Shown in pieces: positions 8,314 to 17,132 of a stretch of DNA of 64,000 nucleotides (within the stretch, counting starts at the first letter, position 1; every line of letters starts with the position of its first letter). The position numbers were made by a program, and so were the translations under genes. The stretch comes from Hyphomicrobium_A sp044507625 (GTDB lineage: Bacteria; Pseudomonadota; Alphaproteobacteria; Rhizobiales; Hyphomicrobiaceae): positions 1 through 64,000 of the forward strand of contig JBIQJE010000002.1 of assembly GCA_044507625.1 (NCBI GenBank), read 5' to 3'. The notes under the pieces were generated by a model. The model was given only the letters and a program-made list of their open reading frames with translations, was not told the DNA's origin and searched no databases.

Positions 8314-9846
8314 ATGCCTATCCAACCCAGCTCGCCCGAGGTCGTAGCAAAGAGCGGGCCAACAACATCGACCGTCCGCGATTTGCGGCGACTGGCCGCC
8401 GTGGCGGTTGTCGGCGCCGGATTGGTTGGCTTCGGAGTTGCCCAGTACTCGGCCCCGGCGATTGCCCAGCTGAAGCCGGGCACCCCCGCTGAAACCATGT
8501 CGTTTGCCGACATCGTCGAGCGCGTGAAGCCGGCGGTGGTTTCGATTTCGACCACCAACGAGGTGAAAGTCGCCGACCGCCGCGCCCCCGGCGGCCGTCC
8601 CTTCGAAGGCATTCCCGGCCTTCCCGAGGACCACCCGCTGAATGAGTTCTTCAAGAACATGCCGGGTGGCCAGGGCGGCCCGATGCAGCAGCGTCCGCGC
8701 CAGGCGGCCGGCTCCGGCTTCGTCGTTTCGCCGGACGGCTACATCGTAACCAACAACCACGTCGTCGACGGCGCCACCAAGGTGAAGGTGAGCTTCGACG
8801 ACCAGGAAGAGATCGACGCCAAGATCGTGGGCACCGACGCCCGCACGGACTTGGCTCTGCTGAAAATCGAACCCAAGAAGCCGCTGACCGTCGTGAAGCT
8901 CGCGGAGAAGACCCCGCGCGTTGGCGAGTGGGTGCTGGCGGTCGGTAACCCGTTCGGCCTTGGCGGCACGGTGACGGCCGGTATCGTTTCGGCGCTCGCC
9001 CGTAACATCGGTGGCCCGTACGACTACATGCAGATCGACGCCGCCGTGAACCACGGCAACTCGGGCGGCCCGACCTTCAACCTCGAAGGCGACGTCGTTG
9101 GCGTCAACACCGCGATCTACAGTCCTACGGGCGGTAACGTCGGTATCGCGTTCGCCGTGCCTGCCGATACGGTGAAGCGTGTTGTCGATCAGCTCCAGAA
9201 GGGTGGCACCGTCAGCCGCGGCTGGCTGGGCGTGAAGATCCAGAACATCGACAAGGATCTTGCCGGTAGCCTTGGCCTGAAGGAAGCCAAGGGCGCGATC
9301 ATCAGCGAAGTCATGGCTGATGGCCCTGCTGCTGCCGCCGGCCTCAAGGTCGAGGATGCGATCCTGCAGGTCGACACCAAGGCGATCGAGGACAGCCGCG
9401 ATCTCGCCCGCACCATCGCCGATCTGCCGGCCAAGTCGACGGTCGACGTGAAGGTGTGGCGCGACAAGGCCGAGAAGACGCTGCAGGTGAAGCTCGGCAC
9501 GTACCCGAACTCGTCCGAGCCCGCCGAGGAGAACAGCGACACCGAGGAGCCGAAGGATCTGGGTGGCAACGTCGACCTCAAGCAGCTCGGTCTCAGCGTA
9601 AAGGCCGGCCCCGGCAAGGATGGCGTCGTGATTTCGAACGTCGATCCGAACTCTGACGCCGCGCTCAAGGGCATCAAGGAAGGGGACGTGGTTCTCAAGG
9701 CTGGAAACGAGACTGTCAGCACGCCGCAGGATGTGGCCAAGGCGGTCAAGAAGGCCCAGGACGACGGACTGCCCGCAGTGATGTTCCACATCAAGAAGGG
9801 CGGCGACCAGACTGTCCTCGTGGCTATCCCGCTCAGCAAGAGCTGA
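8314..9846 (+). CDS. degP: Periplasmic serine endoprotease DegP/HtrA (Do family)
   Basis: 510 residues. GGAGG 9 bases before the ATG supports the start. An N-terminal hydrophobic segment (about 27-52, ending IAQ) acts as signal peptide or anchor. The trypsin-like domain has TNNHVVDGA (His149), TDLALLKI (Asp179) and NHGNSGGP (Ser250). Two PDZ domains follow (about 270-360 and 395-500). In the family it degrades and refolds damaged periplasmic proteins. Its place after ccmIEFH and before a regulator-kinase pair and glnE is the order found in rhizobia. The PDZ2 linker is rich in Glu/Asp. Confidence 0.96.
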   Translation: MPIQPSSPEVVAKSGPTTSTVRDLRRLAAVAVVGAGLVGFGVAQYSAPAIAQLKPGTPAETMSFADIVERVKPAVVSISTTNEVKVADRRAPGGRPFEGIPGLPEDHPLNEFFKNMPGGQGGPMQQRPRQAAGSGFVVSPDGYIVTNNHVVDGATKVKVSFDDQEEIDAKIVGTDARTDLALLKIEPKKPLTVVKLAEKTPRVGEWVLAVGNPFGLGGTVTAGIVSALARNIGGPYDYMQIDAAVNHGNSGGPTFNLEGDVVGVNTAIYSPTGGNVGIAFAVPADTVKRVVDQLQKGGTVSRGWLGVKIQNIDKDLAGSLGLKEAKGAIISEVMADGPAAAAGLKVEDAILQVDTKAIEDSRDLARTIADLPAKSTVDVKVWRDKAEKTLQVKLGTYPNSSEPAEENSDTEEPKDLGGNVDLKQLGLSVKAGPGKDGVVISNVDPNSDAALKGIKEGDVVLKAGNETVSTPQDVAKAVKKAQDDGLPAVMFHIKKGGDQTVLVAIPLSKS

Positions 9847-9872
9847 GTAAGGATCGAGTGAGAAAACTAGAT

Positions 9873-9907
9873 GCGGCCCGCACCCTCCGCGCGAGAGTGC
9901 GGGCCGC
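9873..9907. repeat. 11-bp inverted repeat after degP
   Basis: GCGGCCCGCAC (9873-9883) and GTGCGGGCCGC (9897-9907) form a perfect 11-bp GC stem with a 13-base loop, 26 bp after the degP stop codon. No T run follows, so it is not a classic intrinsic terminator. It may be a partial terminator or a 3' stabilising hairpin between degP and the response regulator. Confidence 0.5.
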
Positions 9908-9979
9908 CTCGACGTTGGGAAGCGCACAAGGCAAAATGCGAATCGGGGCGACGCGCCTCGGCAAAGACGCGGTGACAAG

Positions 9980-10660
9980 ATGCACGTGCTGGTGGTCGAG
10001 GACGATCGCGAAACCGCCCAGTTCCTGCAAAAGGCGCTGAAGGAAAGCGGCCACGGCGCCGATCTTGCCGAGGATGGCGAGACCGGCCAATCGCTCGCGG
10101 AGCAGGGTGTCTACGACGTCTTGATCGTCGATCGCATGCTGCCGCGGCTCGACGGCCTCTCGATGATCCGGGAGTTGCGCAAGAAAGGCGTGCGCACGCC
10201 CGTGCTTATTCTTTCCGCGCTGGGAGAGGTCGACGACCGCGTCAAGGGCCTGAGGGCCGGCGGCGATGATTATCTGACCAAGCCCTATGCCTACTCCGAG
10301 CTCCTCGCCCGCGTCGAGGCTCTGGCCCGCCGCGCTGTTCCCGAGGAGCAGGAGACACGCTATGTCGTCGACGGGCTGGTGCTCGACCGGCTATCGCACC
10401 GGGTGACGCGCGATGGCGAAGCGATCCAGTTGCAGCCGCGCGAATACCGCCTGCTCGAATATCTGATGAAGCATGCCGGACAGGTGGTGACGCGCACGAT
10501 GCTGCTGGAGCATGTGTGGGACTACCACTTCGATCCGCAGACGAACGTCATCGACGTGCACGTCTCGCGGCTGCGGGCGAAGATCGACAAAAACTTCGAC
10601 AAGCCTCTTTTGCATACGGTGCGCGGGGCAGGATACACAATCCGCGATGGCCCTGCCTGA
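9980..10660 (+). CDS. OmpR-family response regulator (CzcR/CusR-like)
   Basis: 226 residues, complete. Receiver domain with acidic pocket VVEDD, phospho-acceptor Asp51 in LIVDRMLPRLDG, and the conserved Lys in DDYLTKPYAYSELLARVE. Winged-helix effector domain at about 130-222, ending VRGAGYTI. Its stop overlaps the downstream kinase start by 14 bases, so the two are translationally coupled. Family wording is closest to the heavy-metal/envelope-stress branch. The position behind degP suggests an envelope stimulus, but this is inference. Confidence 0.93.
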   Translation: MHVLVVEDDRETAQFLQKALKESGHGADLAEDGETGQSLAEQGVYDVLIVDRMLPRLDGLSMIRELRKKGVRTPVLILSALGEVDDRVKGLRAGGDDYLTKPYAYSELLARVEALARRAVPEEQETRYVVDGLVLDRLSHRVTRDGEAIQLQPREYRLLEYLMKHAGQVVTRTMLLEHVWDYHFDPQTNVIDVHVSRLRAKIDKNFDKPLLHTVRGAGYTIRDGPA

Positions 10661-12053
10661 ACGCCTGGCGCATGCATTCTCGACGACCGCTTTCCGCGTC
10701 GCAGCCATAACGGTCGCGGTATACTTGGTCTTTGCCGGGCTAGTCGTCGGGCTGCTGCTCTGGCAGACCAACCGCGTATTGACGAGCCAGGTGCTGTCCA
10801 CCCTCAGCGCCGAGGCGGCGCTGCTGAAGACGGAGGCGAAATCGGGCGGACGGGACGCCGTCGTGCGCGCCGTCGAAGCCCGCAGCCAGGCAGAGGGGCC
10901 CGGCCTCTATTTCCTCGCCGATGCGCAGGGTCACAAGCTCGCCGGCAACCTCAGCCGTCTCCCGCCGGAGATAGCCAGCACGCCCTACGGGGGCGTTTTC
11001 CGCTACACGCCCGGCGCACAGGAAGATGACGAGCGTCTCGCCGTCGCGATTCCCGTCGATATCGGCACCGGCGAGCAATTGATCGTCGGCCGCGATGTCG
11101 ACGAGCAGCGCCGCTTCACCGGCGAGATGGGCACAATCTATTTTCTCGCTCTCGGCTTCCTCACGCTCGGCGGCTTGCTCGCCGGCTTTGCGGTCAGCCG
11201 AATTGCGCTGAAACGGGTCGAGACGATCAACGCCGCCGCCCGTTCGATCATGGCCGGTGACATGTCGCGCCGCATCGCGGTGAGCGGTATCGGCGATGAA
11301 TACGATACGCTCGCGATCAACCTCAACGCCATGCTGGAGCGTATCGAGGCGCTGATGGGCGGCCTGCGCGAAGTTTCCGATAACATCGCCCATGATCTCA
11401 AAACGCCACTGACGCGCCTGCGCAATTCTGCGGAGGCGGCGTTGCGGGAAACCGGCGAGAGGGCCTATCGCGAGGGTCTCGAGCACACGATCGAGAAGGC
11501 CGACGAGCTCATCAAGACCTTCAACAGCCTGCTTCTGGTGGCCCGCCTCGAGGCCGGGGCGCTGGAGGAGAACGCAGAGCGCTTCGACGCGGCCCGCGTG
11601 GTCGAGGATGTGGCGGAGCTCTACGAGCCCGTGGCCGAGGAACGGGGCATGACCCTCAGCTACAACGTGGACGCCGGCGCCGTCGTCACGGGCAACCGGC
11701 AGCTCGTGGTGCAGGCCGTGGCGAATCTTATCGAGAACGCCATCAAGTATTCGGGCCGCCAGCGGCCCGGCACCGACAGCGGATCCGCCATCACCGTCGA
11801 TCTCAGCGACGCCACCGACAGCGTCGTCATCGCCGTTGGAGACAACGGCCCGGGCATTGCGCCGGAAGACCGCGAGCGCGTCTTGAAGCGCTTTGTGCGT
11901 CTGGAAAAGAGCCGGACCGAGCCCGGAACCGGGCTCGGGCTGAGCCTTGTGCAGGCGGTGGCGCGTCTGCATGGCGGATCGGTCCGCCTGGAGGACAACA
12001 AGCCCGGCCTGCGCGTGGTGCTAACGCTTCCGAAGCGGCCCGAGGACCGGTAA
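10647..12053 (+). CDS. Sensor histidine kinase paired with upstream regulator
   Basis: 468 residues from the ATG at 10647, inside the end of the regulator gene. The frame is open further upstream, but that part only shadows the regulator. Membrane segments at about 20-40 and 165-190 enclose a periplasmic domain. A HAMP domain follows, then the H-box NIAHDLKTPLTRLR (His249), N-box NLIENAIKYS, VGDNGPGI and GTGLGLSLV. All catalytic boxes are present. It is the cognate kinase of the gene it overlaps. Confidence 0.93.
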   Translation: MALPERLAHAFSTTAFRVAAITVAVYLVFAGLVVGLLLWQTNRVLTSQVLSTLSAEAALLKTEAKSGGRDAVVRAVEARSQAEGPGLYFLADAQGHKLAGNLSRLPPEIASTPYGGVFRYTPGAQEDDERLAVAIPVDIGTGEQLIVGRDVDEQRRFTGEMGTIYFLALGFLTLGGLLAGFAVSRIALKRVETINAAARSIMAGDMSRRIAVSGIGDEYDTLAINLNAMLERIEALMGGLREVSDNIAHDLKTPLTRLRNSAEAALRETGERAYREGLEHTIEKADELIKTFNSLLLVARLEAGALEENAERFDAARVVEDVAELYEPVAEERGMTLSYNVDAGAVVTGNRQLVVQAVANLIENAIKYSGRQRPGTDSGSAITVDLSDATDSVVIAVGDNGPGIAPEDRERVLKRFVRLEKSRTEPGTGLGLSLVQAVARLHGGSVRLEDNKPGLRVVLTLPKRPEDR

Positions 12054-12086
12054 GAGGAAGGCCCAAGATCGGGTTGGCGAGGCCGC

Positions 12087-15035
12087 ATGGCGGACGAGAA
12101 GGCACTATCGGGGTCGCTGTTGGCGCGCCTCAGCGAGGCACCGCTTGCGGGCGACGATACCCGCAGCGCCGCAACGATGCGCATTTTGTCCGAGCGCATC
12201 GCGGCCGATCCCGCCTTGGCGCCGCTGCAAGAAGCGCTCGCCGACCCGCGCGCCCAGGCGCTGCTCGCGGGTACGTTCAGTGGCTCTCCCTATCTTTCCG
12301 GGCTGATCGAGCGTGATCCTGCCCGCCTGTCCCGTATTCTGCTCGATGCGCCCGAAATCCGCTTCGAGCGCCTTCGCGAAGAACTGGCTCACACGCTGAC
12401 CCGGACGGCGGAGCGAGCCGAAGTGCTCCGCGCGCTCCGGGTGTTCAAGAGCGAGGTGGCGCTGTTGACGGCGCTCGCCGATCTCGGCGGTGTCTGGGAC
12501 GTGGGAGAGGTTACCACCGCTCTCACGCGGTGCGCGGATGCGGCGCTCAAGGGAGCCGTTGATTTCCTCTTCCGCGAAGCCGTCGCGCGCGGCCAATGGC
12601 TTGCGAGCGGCGATGGCCGCATCACGCCGGACGGATACATCGTCCTGGCGATGGGTAAGTATGGCTCGGGCGAGCTCAACTATTCGAGCGATATCGATCT
12701 CATCGTTTTCTATGAGCGCGAGCGTGCGCACACGGCTCCCGGCGTCGAACCTTCGAGTTTCTTCGTAAGGCTGACGCGCGACCTCGTGCAGCTCATGTCG
12801 GAGCGCACCGCCGATGGCTATGTCTTCCGCACCGACCTGCGCCTGCGTCCCGACGCGGGCGCCACGCAACTGGCGCTTTCGACCGAGGCGGCACTGATCT
12901 ACTACGAGAGCTTCGGCCAGAATTGGGAACGCGCTGCGCTGATCAAAGCGCGCCCGTGTGCTGGCGACATCACGGCTGGCGAAGCGCTCGTGCAGGAGCT
13001 GGCGCCCTTCGTCTGGCGCAAATACCTCGACTATGCCGCGATCGCCGACGTGCACGCGATGAAGCGGCAGATCTTCGCGCACCGCGGTTTCGGGCAGATC
13101 GCCGTTGCTGGACACAATATCAAACTCGGCCGCGGCGGCATTCGCGAAATCGAGTTCTTCGTGCAGACACAGCAGCTCATCGCCGGCGGCCGGCAGCCTG
13201 ACTTGCGATCACGGCAGACGCTGGAGGCGATGGCGAAGCTCGTGGAGCGTCACTGGATCAAGCCGGAAGTCGCCGCGGAGCTGAGCGAAGCTTATCTCTA
13301 TCTGCGCCGCATCGAGCACCGGCTGCAGATGGTGGCCGACGAGCAGACGCACGAGGTTCCCGAAGACCCCGCGCGCCTCGAAAGCTTCGCGCGCTTTTGC
13401 GGCTATGCCGGTACGCAGGAGTTTTCACGGGCGCTCACGGCGCATCTGCTCACCGTGCAGAAGCATTATGCGGCACTGTTCGAAGACGCACCGCGCCTGA
13501 CGGAGGGTGGCGTCAACATGGTGTTCGCGGGCGAGAAAGACGATCCCGGCACGGTGGTCGCGCTGAAAGAGATGGGTTTCACGCAACCGTCCGAGGTGTT
13601 GGCGATCATTCGCGGCTGGCACCATGGGCGCTATCCCGCCGTGCGCAGTGCGCGGGCCCGGGAACGGCTCACCGAGGTGCAGCCGCTGCTCGTGAAGGCG
13701 CTTTCCGATACCGTCGATCCCGACCGCGCGTTGACGAGCTTCGATCGCTTCCTTGCCGAGCTTCCGGCTGGAGTGCAGCTCTTCTCTCTGTTGCGCGCCA
13801 ACCCGGCGCTGCTGCGTCTCCTCGCCGACATCATGGGGACCGCACCCCGGCTTGCGCGCATCCTGTCACGCCGGCGGCGGCTGTTCGATGCAGTGCTCGA
13901 TCCCCGCACGCTGGGCACGCTGCCAACCGCCGATGAGCTGGATCGGCTGATCAGCGCCGAGATCGGTTCCGGTGAACATGACATGCAGTACGTGCTCGAC
14001 CGTGCCCGCGTCATCGGCAGCGAGCAGCAGTTCCTCATCGGCGTGCGGGTTCTCTCAGGCGCGATCAAGGCGAACCAGGCCGGCGGCGCCTACGCGCTGC
14101 TCGCCGAACGCATGATCGATGGGCTGCTGCGCGCGGTGGAGCGCGACCTCGAGCGCACGCACGGCAAAGTGCCGGGCGGTGCAGCCGCGGTACTGGCGAT
14201 GGGCAAGCTCGGCGGGCGCGAAATGACCGCCGCGTCGGACCTCGATCTGATCCTCATCTACGATTTCGACGAGGAAGCCGCGCAGTCGGATGGCGGGCGC
14301 CCCCTCGCGCCGACGCAATATTACGCGCGTCTGACCCAGCGGCTCATCAATGCGCTCTCCGCCGCAACCGCCGAGGGCACGCTCTACGAGGTCGACATGC
14401 GGTTGCGGCCGTCCGGCCAGCAGGGACCTGTCGCCACGCAGCTGCGCTCGTTCGTCGACTACCAGCGCAGCGAAGCCTGGACCTGGGAGCATATGGCGCT
14501 GACACGCGCGCGCGCCGTGGCGGGGCCGCCGGTGCTTTGCTCCGCCGTCGAGGCCGCCGTACGCGATTCGCTCGTTTGGCCGCGCGATGCCGCCAAGATT
14601 GCCGCCGACGTTCGGGAGATGCGCGCGCGCATTTTCAAAGAGAAGGGCTCGGGCGACATCTGGAATCTGAAGCACGTGCGCGGCGGGCTGGTCGACGTGG
14701 AGTTCATCGCCCAGTATTTGCAACTCGTCCACGCCGCGGCGCATCCCGGCGTGCTCGATCAGAACACCATCGAAGCCTACCGCAAGCTGCGCGACGCCGG
14801 CGTGCTCGGCGCCGAGCATGCCGAGGTGCTGATCTCTGCGACGCGCCTGCTCCACGATCTGACCCAGATCGTGCGACTGTGCCTCGAAGGGAGCTTTGAC
14901 CCCGCGACGGCTCCAGCGGGCCTCAAGCGTCTGTTGGCTGTTGTAGGAGAGGCACGCGACTTTGCCGAGCTGGAGGAGCGGCTGCGCAGCCAGCAGCAGC
15001 ATGTTGCCGAATTGTTCGAGATTCTCGTCGGCTAA
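12087..15035 (+). CDS. glnE: Bifunctional glutamine synthetase adenylyltransferase/deadenylase GlnE
   Basis: 982 residues, normal length. Two nucleotidyltransferase domains are visible. The N-terminal one (deadenylylation) has MGKYGSGELNYSSDIDLIVF, the C-terminal one (adenylylation) has MGKLGGREMTAASDLDLILI. Both keep the GxxS/SDxDL metal-binding Asp pair. The helical linker that binds PII lies between and after them. In the family, GlnE attaches or removes AMP on a Tyr of glutamine synthetase in response to nitrogen status. It follows the kinase gene by 33 bp, as in many alphaproteobacteria. Confidence 0.97.
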   Translation: MADEKALSGSLLARLSEAPLAGDDTRSAATMRILSERIAADPALAPLQEALADPRAQALLAGTFSGSPYLSGLIERDPARLSRILLDAPEIRFERLREELAHTLTRTAERAEVLRALRVFKSEVALLTALADLGGVWDVGEVTTALTRCADAALKGAVDFLFREAVARGQWLASGDGRITPDGYIVLAMGKYGSGELNYSSDIDLIVFYERERAHTAPGVEPSSFFVRLTRDLVQLMSERTADGYVFRTDLRLRPDAGATQLALSTEAALIYYESFGQNWERAALIKARPCAGDITAGEALVQELAPFVWRKYLDYAAIADVHAMKRQIFAHRGFGQIAVAGHNIKLGRGGIREIEFFVQTQQLIAGGRQPDLRSRQTLEAMAKLVERHWIKPEVAAELSEAYLYLRRIEHRLQMVADEQTHEVPEDPARLESFARFCGYAGTQEFSRALTAHLLTVQKHYAALFEDAPRLTEGGVNMVFAGEKDDPGTVVALKEMGFTQPSEVLAIIRGWHHGRYPAVRSARARERLTEVQPLLVKALSDTVDPDRALTSFDRFLAELPAGVQLFSLLRANPALLRLLADIMGTAPRLARILSRRRRLFDAVLDPRTLGTLPTADELDRLISAEIGSGEHDMQYVLDRARVIGSEQQFLIGVRVLSGAIKANQAGGAYALLAERMIDGLLRAVERDLERTHGKVPGGAAAVLAMGKLGGREMTAASDLDLILIYDFDEEAAQSDGGRPLAPTQYYARLTQRLINALSAATAEGTLYEVDMRLRPSGQQGPVATQLRSFVDYQRSEAWTWEHMALTRARAVAGPPVLCSAVEAAVRDSLVWPRDAAKIAADVREMRARIFKEKGSGDIWNLKHVRGGLVDVEFIAQYLQLVHAAAHPGVLDQNTIEAYRKLRDAGVLGAEHAEVLISATRLLHDLTQIVRLCLEGSFDPATAPAGLKRLLAVVGEARDFAELEERLRSQQQHVAELFEILVG

Positions 15036-15276
15036 CCGCCGGAATTTCGCCGTCTCGTTTGGGCGGAGAGGCGCAGGGCATCAGTTTCATACCTGCGACG
15101 GATTCTGCTCCGGACCGCCGTTTATCCCTTCGAATAGGCCGGGACAGGCTCCCCGGGTTCCCGTTGGGGTCGCAGAAAGCGCCAAACTGGCGCTAAAGTG
15201 GAGCGGAACGTTGGTGGCCATGTCGAGGCTGGCGGTGGCGGAAAAACAGAGGCCTGGCGGGCAGGGAGATCGCCCA

Positions 15277-15852
15277 ATGGGGGCTGTGGCGAGCGACGAC
15301 GCCGCGCTGGTGGCTGCTGCCGCGAAGGGCGATCCCGATGCGTTCCGCACGCTTGTCGACCGGCATTTATCGAGCGTGCTGGCGGTTGCCCGGCGGATGC
15401 TGCGCGATGATGCGGAGGCCGAGGATGTGGCCCAGGAGACTTTGCTTCGGCTGTGGCGCTCGGCGGAAGGCCTCGACGTCGGCGCCATGGGGCTGCGGCC
15501 CTGGCTGCGCCGGGTTGTTTCGAATTTGTGCGTCGACCGTATGCGTTCCGGCAAGCGGCTGACGGTCGTCGAGGAGCTGCCCGAGCGTGCCGAGCCGGCC
15601 ACACAGCACGCGAGCTTGGAGGCGCAGGAAGCGAGCAGGCGTGTCGATGCGGCCCTGAAGGCTCTGCCGGATCGCCAGCGGACCGCGCTGACGCTGTTCC
15701 ACTACGAGGGCCTGAGCCAGGTCGAGGTGGGGCAGATCATGGGCATTTCGGACGAGGCTGTTGAGTCCCTTCTTGCCCGCGCGCGGCGCAGCTTAAAGGC
15801 CGCGCTGCGGGAGGAGTTGCAGGAGTTGCTGTCCGACAGTCCGCCCGAGTGA
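15277..15852 (+). CDS. ECF-type RNA polymerase sigma factor
   Basis: 191 residues from the ATG at 15277, chosen because AGGGAG lies 8 bases before it. An ATG at 15220 would add 19 residues but has a poor ribosome site. Region 2 is at about 10-80 (EAEDVAQETLLRLWRSA) and region 4 at about 125-180 (LPDRQRTALTLFHYEGLSQ, then SDEAVESLLARARRSLK). It is followed by a one-pass membrane protein and a Metal_resist-type protein. That arrangement fits a sigma/anti-sigma/sensor cassette for metal or envelope stress. No consensus for its target promoters was found. Confidence 0.92.
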   Translation: MGAVASDDAALVAAAAKGDPDAFRTLVDRHLSSVLAVARRMLRDDAEAEDVAQETLLRLWRSAEGLDVGAMGLRPWLRRVVSNLCVDRMRSGKRLTVVEELPERAEPATQHASLEAQEASRRVDAALKALPDRQRTALTLFHYEGLSQVEVGQIMGISDEAVESLLARARRSLKAALREELQELLSDSPPE

Positions 15853-15912
15853 GCGGAGCGTCGGTAACGGCCTCAAGAATTTGGCTACCGCTGAGAGACG
15901 AGAACGAACACG

Positions 15913-16512
15913 ATGACGAAGAACAACAGACAGGTGGCGGATCGGGAGGCGCTGGAGCGCCTGCTCGAGATCTACGGCGCCGATCGTACGCGCTGGCCCG
16001 CCCGTGAGCGGTTACGGTTTGCCAGCGTCATCAGTGACGACGATGCCGCTTCGCACATGCTGGCCGAGGCGCAGGCGCTCGACACGCTGCTCGACCGGGC
16101 CTCGCGCCCCAGCGATGCCGCCGTCGAGGCCCTGAAAGATCGCATCATGGCCGCGGCGATGCGTGAGCCTCCGGCACAGGTTTCCGTTGCAACGCGGCCC
16201 GCGGCGTCGATCCGGCCCGCGGCTTCGATCCGGCCCGCGGCGTCGGTCACGAGCATCTGGTCGCGGTGGCCTGTGCTTCCGGCCATTGCCCCGCGCTTTG
16301 CCGAATGGCCAGCTGCGGCTGTGCTTGCGGCCTCGCTGGTCGTGGGCGTGATGCTTGGATCCGCCGGCACCTTCGATGCAACGATGAGCCAGATGGCGCA
16401 GGTTGCAGGACTGCAGAGCACGGCGTCCGATAACGCCGGCGCTGTCGATAGCGCGCAGCTTGCGCTGGGTGATGAGATCGACAGCCAGTACCCCTACGAG
16501 GATCTGCTATGA
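15913..16512 (+). CDS. Single-pass membrane protein, candidate anti-sigma factor
   Basis: 199 residues. The cytoplasmic-looking N-terminal half (about 1-95) is charged and helical. A short RPAASI repeat follows, present three times at about 95-112. Then comes one hydrophobic segment (about 134-155, AAAVLAASLVVGVMLGSAG) and an acidic C-terminal tail. No zinc HxxxCxxC motif of the common ZAS anti-sigma group is present. Location between the sigma factor and the Metal_resist gene, and the overlap of its stop with the next start (ATGA), make it the likely anti-sigma partner. This is inferred from context, not from a recognised domain. Confidence 0.75.
   Translation: MTKNNRQVADREALERLLEIYGADRTRWPARERLRFASVISDDDAASHMLAEAQALDTLLDRASRPSDAAVEALKDRIMAAAMREPPAQVSVATRPAASIRPAASIRPAASVTSIWSRWPVLPAIAPRFAEWPAAAVLAASLVVGVMLGSAGTFDATMSQMAQVAGLQSTASDNAGAVDSAQLALGDEIDSQYPYEDLL
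16195..16248 (+). repeat. Three tandem 18-bp units within the candidate anti-sigma gene
   Basis: Three consecutive copies of an 18-bp unit beginning CGGCCCGCGGCG encode RPAASI, RPAASI, RPAASV. The second copy differs by one base and the third by one. Units keep the frame, so copy number could vary without breaking the gene. Confidence 0.9.
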
Positions 16513-16982
16513 GCGATGTTCCTGCGCCGTCGCGCTTTTCCCCGCGTACCTTGCGCTGGGCCTTGGTGGCGTCCCTCGCTCTCAACGTACTGATTATCGG
16601 CGCCGTCGCCGGCACTGTGTGCTTCTCGCACCGGGGGACGCCCCACGGCTTCGCATCGAAGGGCCCCGGGCTGCTCGGCTTTGCGCATACCCTGCCCCGT
16701 GAGCGCTCCGACATGATCCGCCAGCGTTTCGCCGACGCACAGCCAAACATGGAAACGCTCCGCCGCGGCATACGCGATGCCCGCGCGAAGGTGCGCGAGG
16801 CGCTGATCGCCGAGCCGTTCGATCAGCAGAAGCTCGATGCGGCCCTGGAGGGCGTCGCGCAGGCGGAAAACAACATCACCCGCGATAAGGTGGCCATGTT
16901 CGGTACGACTGTGAGCCAGCTCACCCCGGACGAACGCCGGCAGCTGCACGATTGGCTGGAGAAGCGCCGGCCTATCCGCTAA
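16509..16982 (+). CDS. Periplasmic Metal_resist-type protein (CnrX/RcnB/Spy-like sensor)
   Basis: 157 residues. An N-terminal membrane segment (about 17-40) is followed by a helical hairpin domain with LPRERSDMIRQRF, RRGIRDARAKVREAL and DERRQLHDWLEKR. This is the pattern of the Metal_resist/periplasmic heavy-metal-sensor family, whose CnrX member binds metal and releases the anti-sigma factor. The start overlaps the preceding stop as ATGA, so it is translationally coupled. The gene closes the sigma cassette. Whether it binds metal cannot be told; only a few His and no clustered Cys ligands are seen. Confidence 0.82.
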   Translation: MSDVPAPSRFSPRTLRWALVASLALNVLIIGAVAGTVCFSHRGTPHGFASKGPGLLGFAHTLPRERSDMIRQRFADAQPNMETLRRGIRDARAKVREALIAEPFDQQKLDAALEGVAQAENNITRDKVAMFGTTVSQLTPDERRQLHDWLEKRRPIR

Positions 16983-17132
16983 CGCGGCAACCGCCGAGCC
17001 GAGCGGTTGTGACCAACCGAGACTTGAATGGATCGAGGCGATATTCGGTCCGCCCGCGGCCAGCGCGAGGCGGCTCGCACGTGCGGAGAGCCAGCGGCGC
17101 GAGATCCAACGAAGGTCGCGATGCAGCGCCGA

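Noticed and set aside
15203..15226. GGAAC near the ECF sigma start as an EcfG-type promoter
   Set aside because: No CGTT or close variant follows at 16-17 bases.
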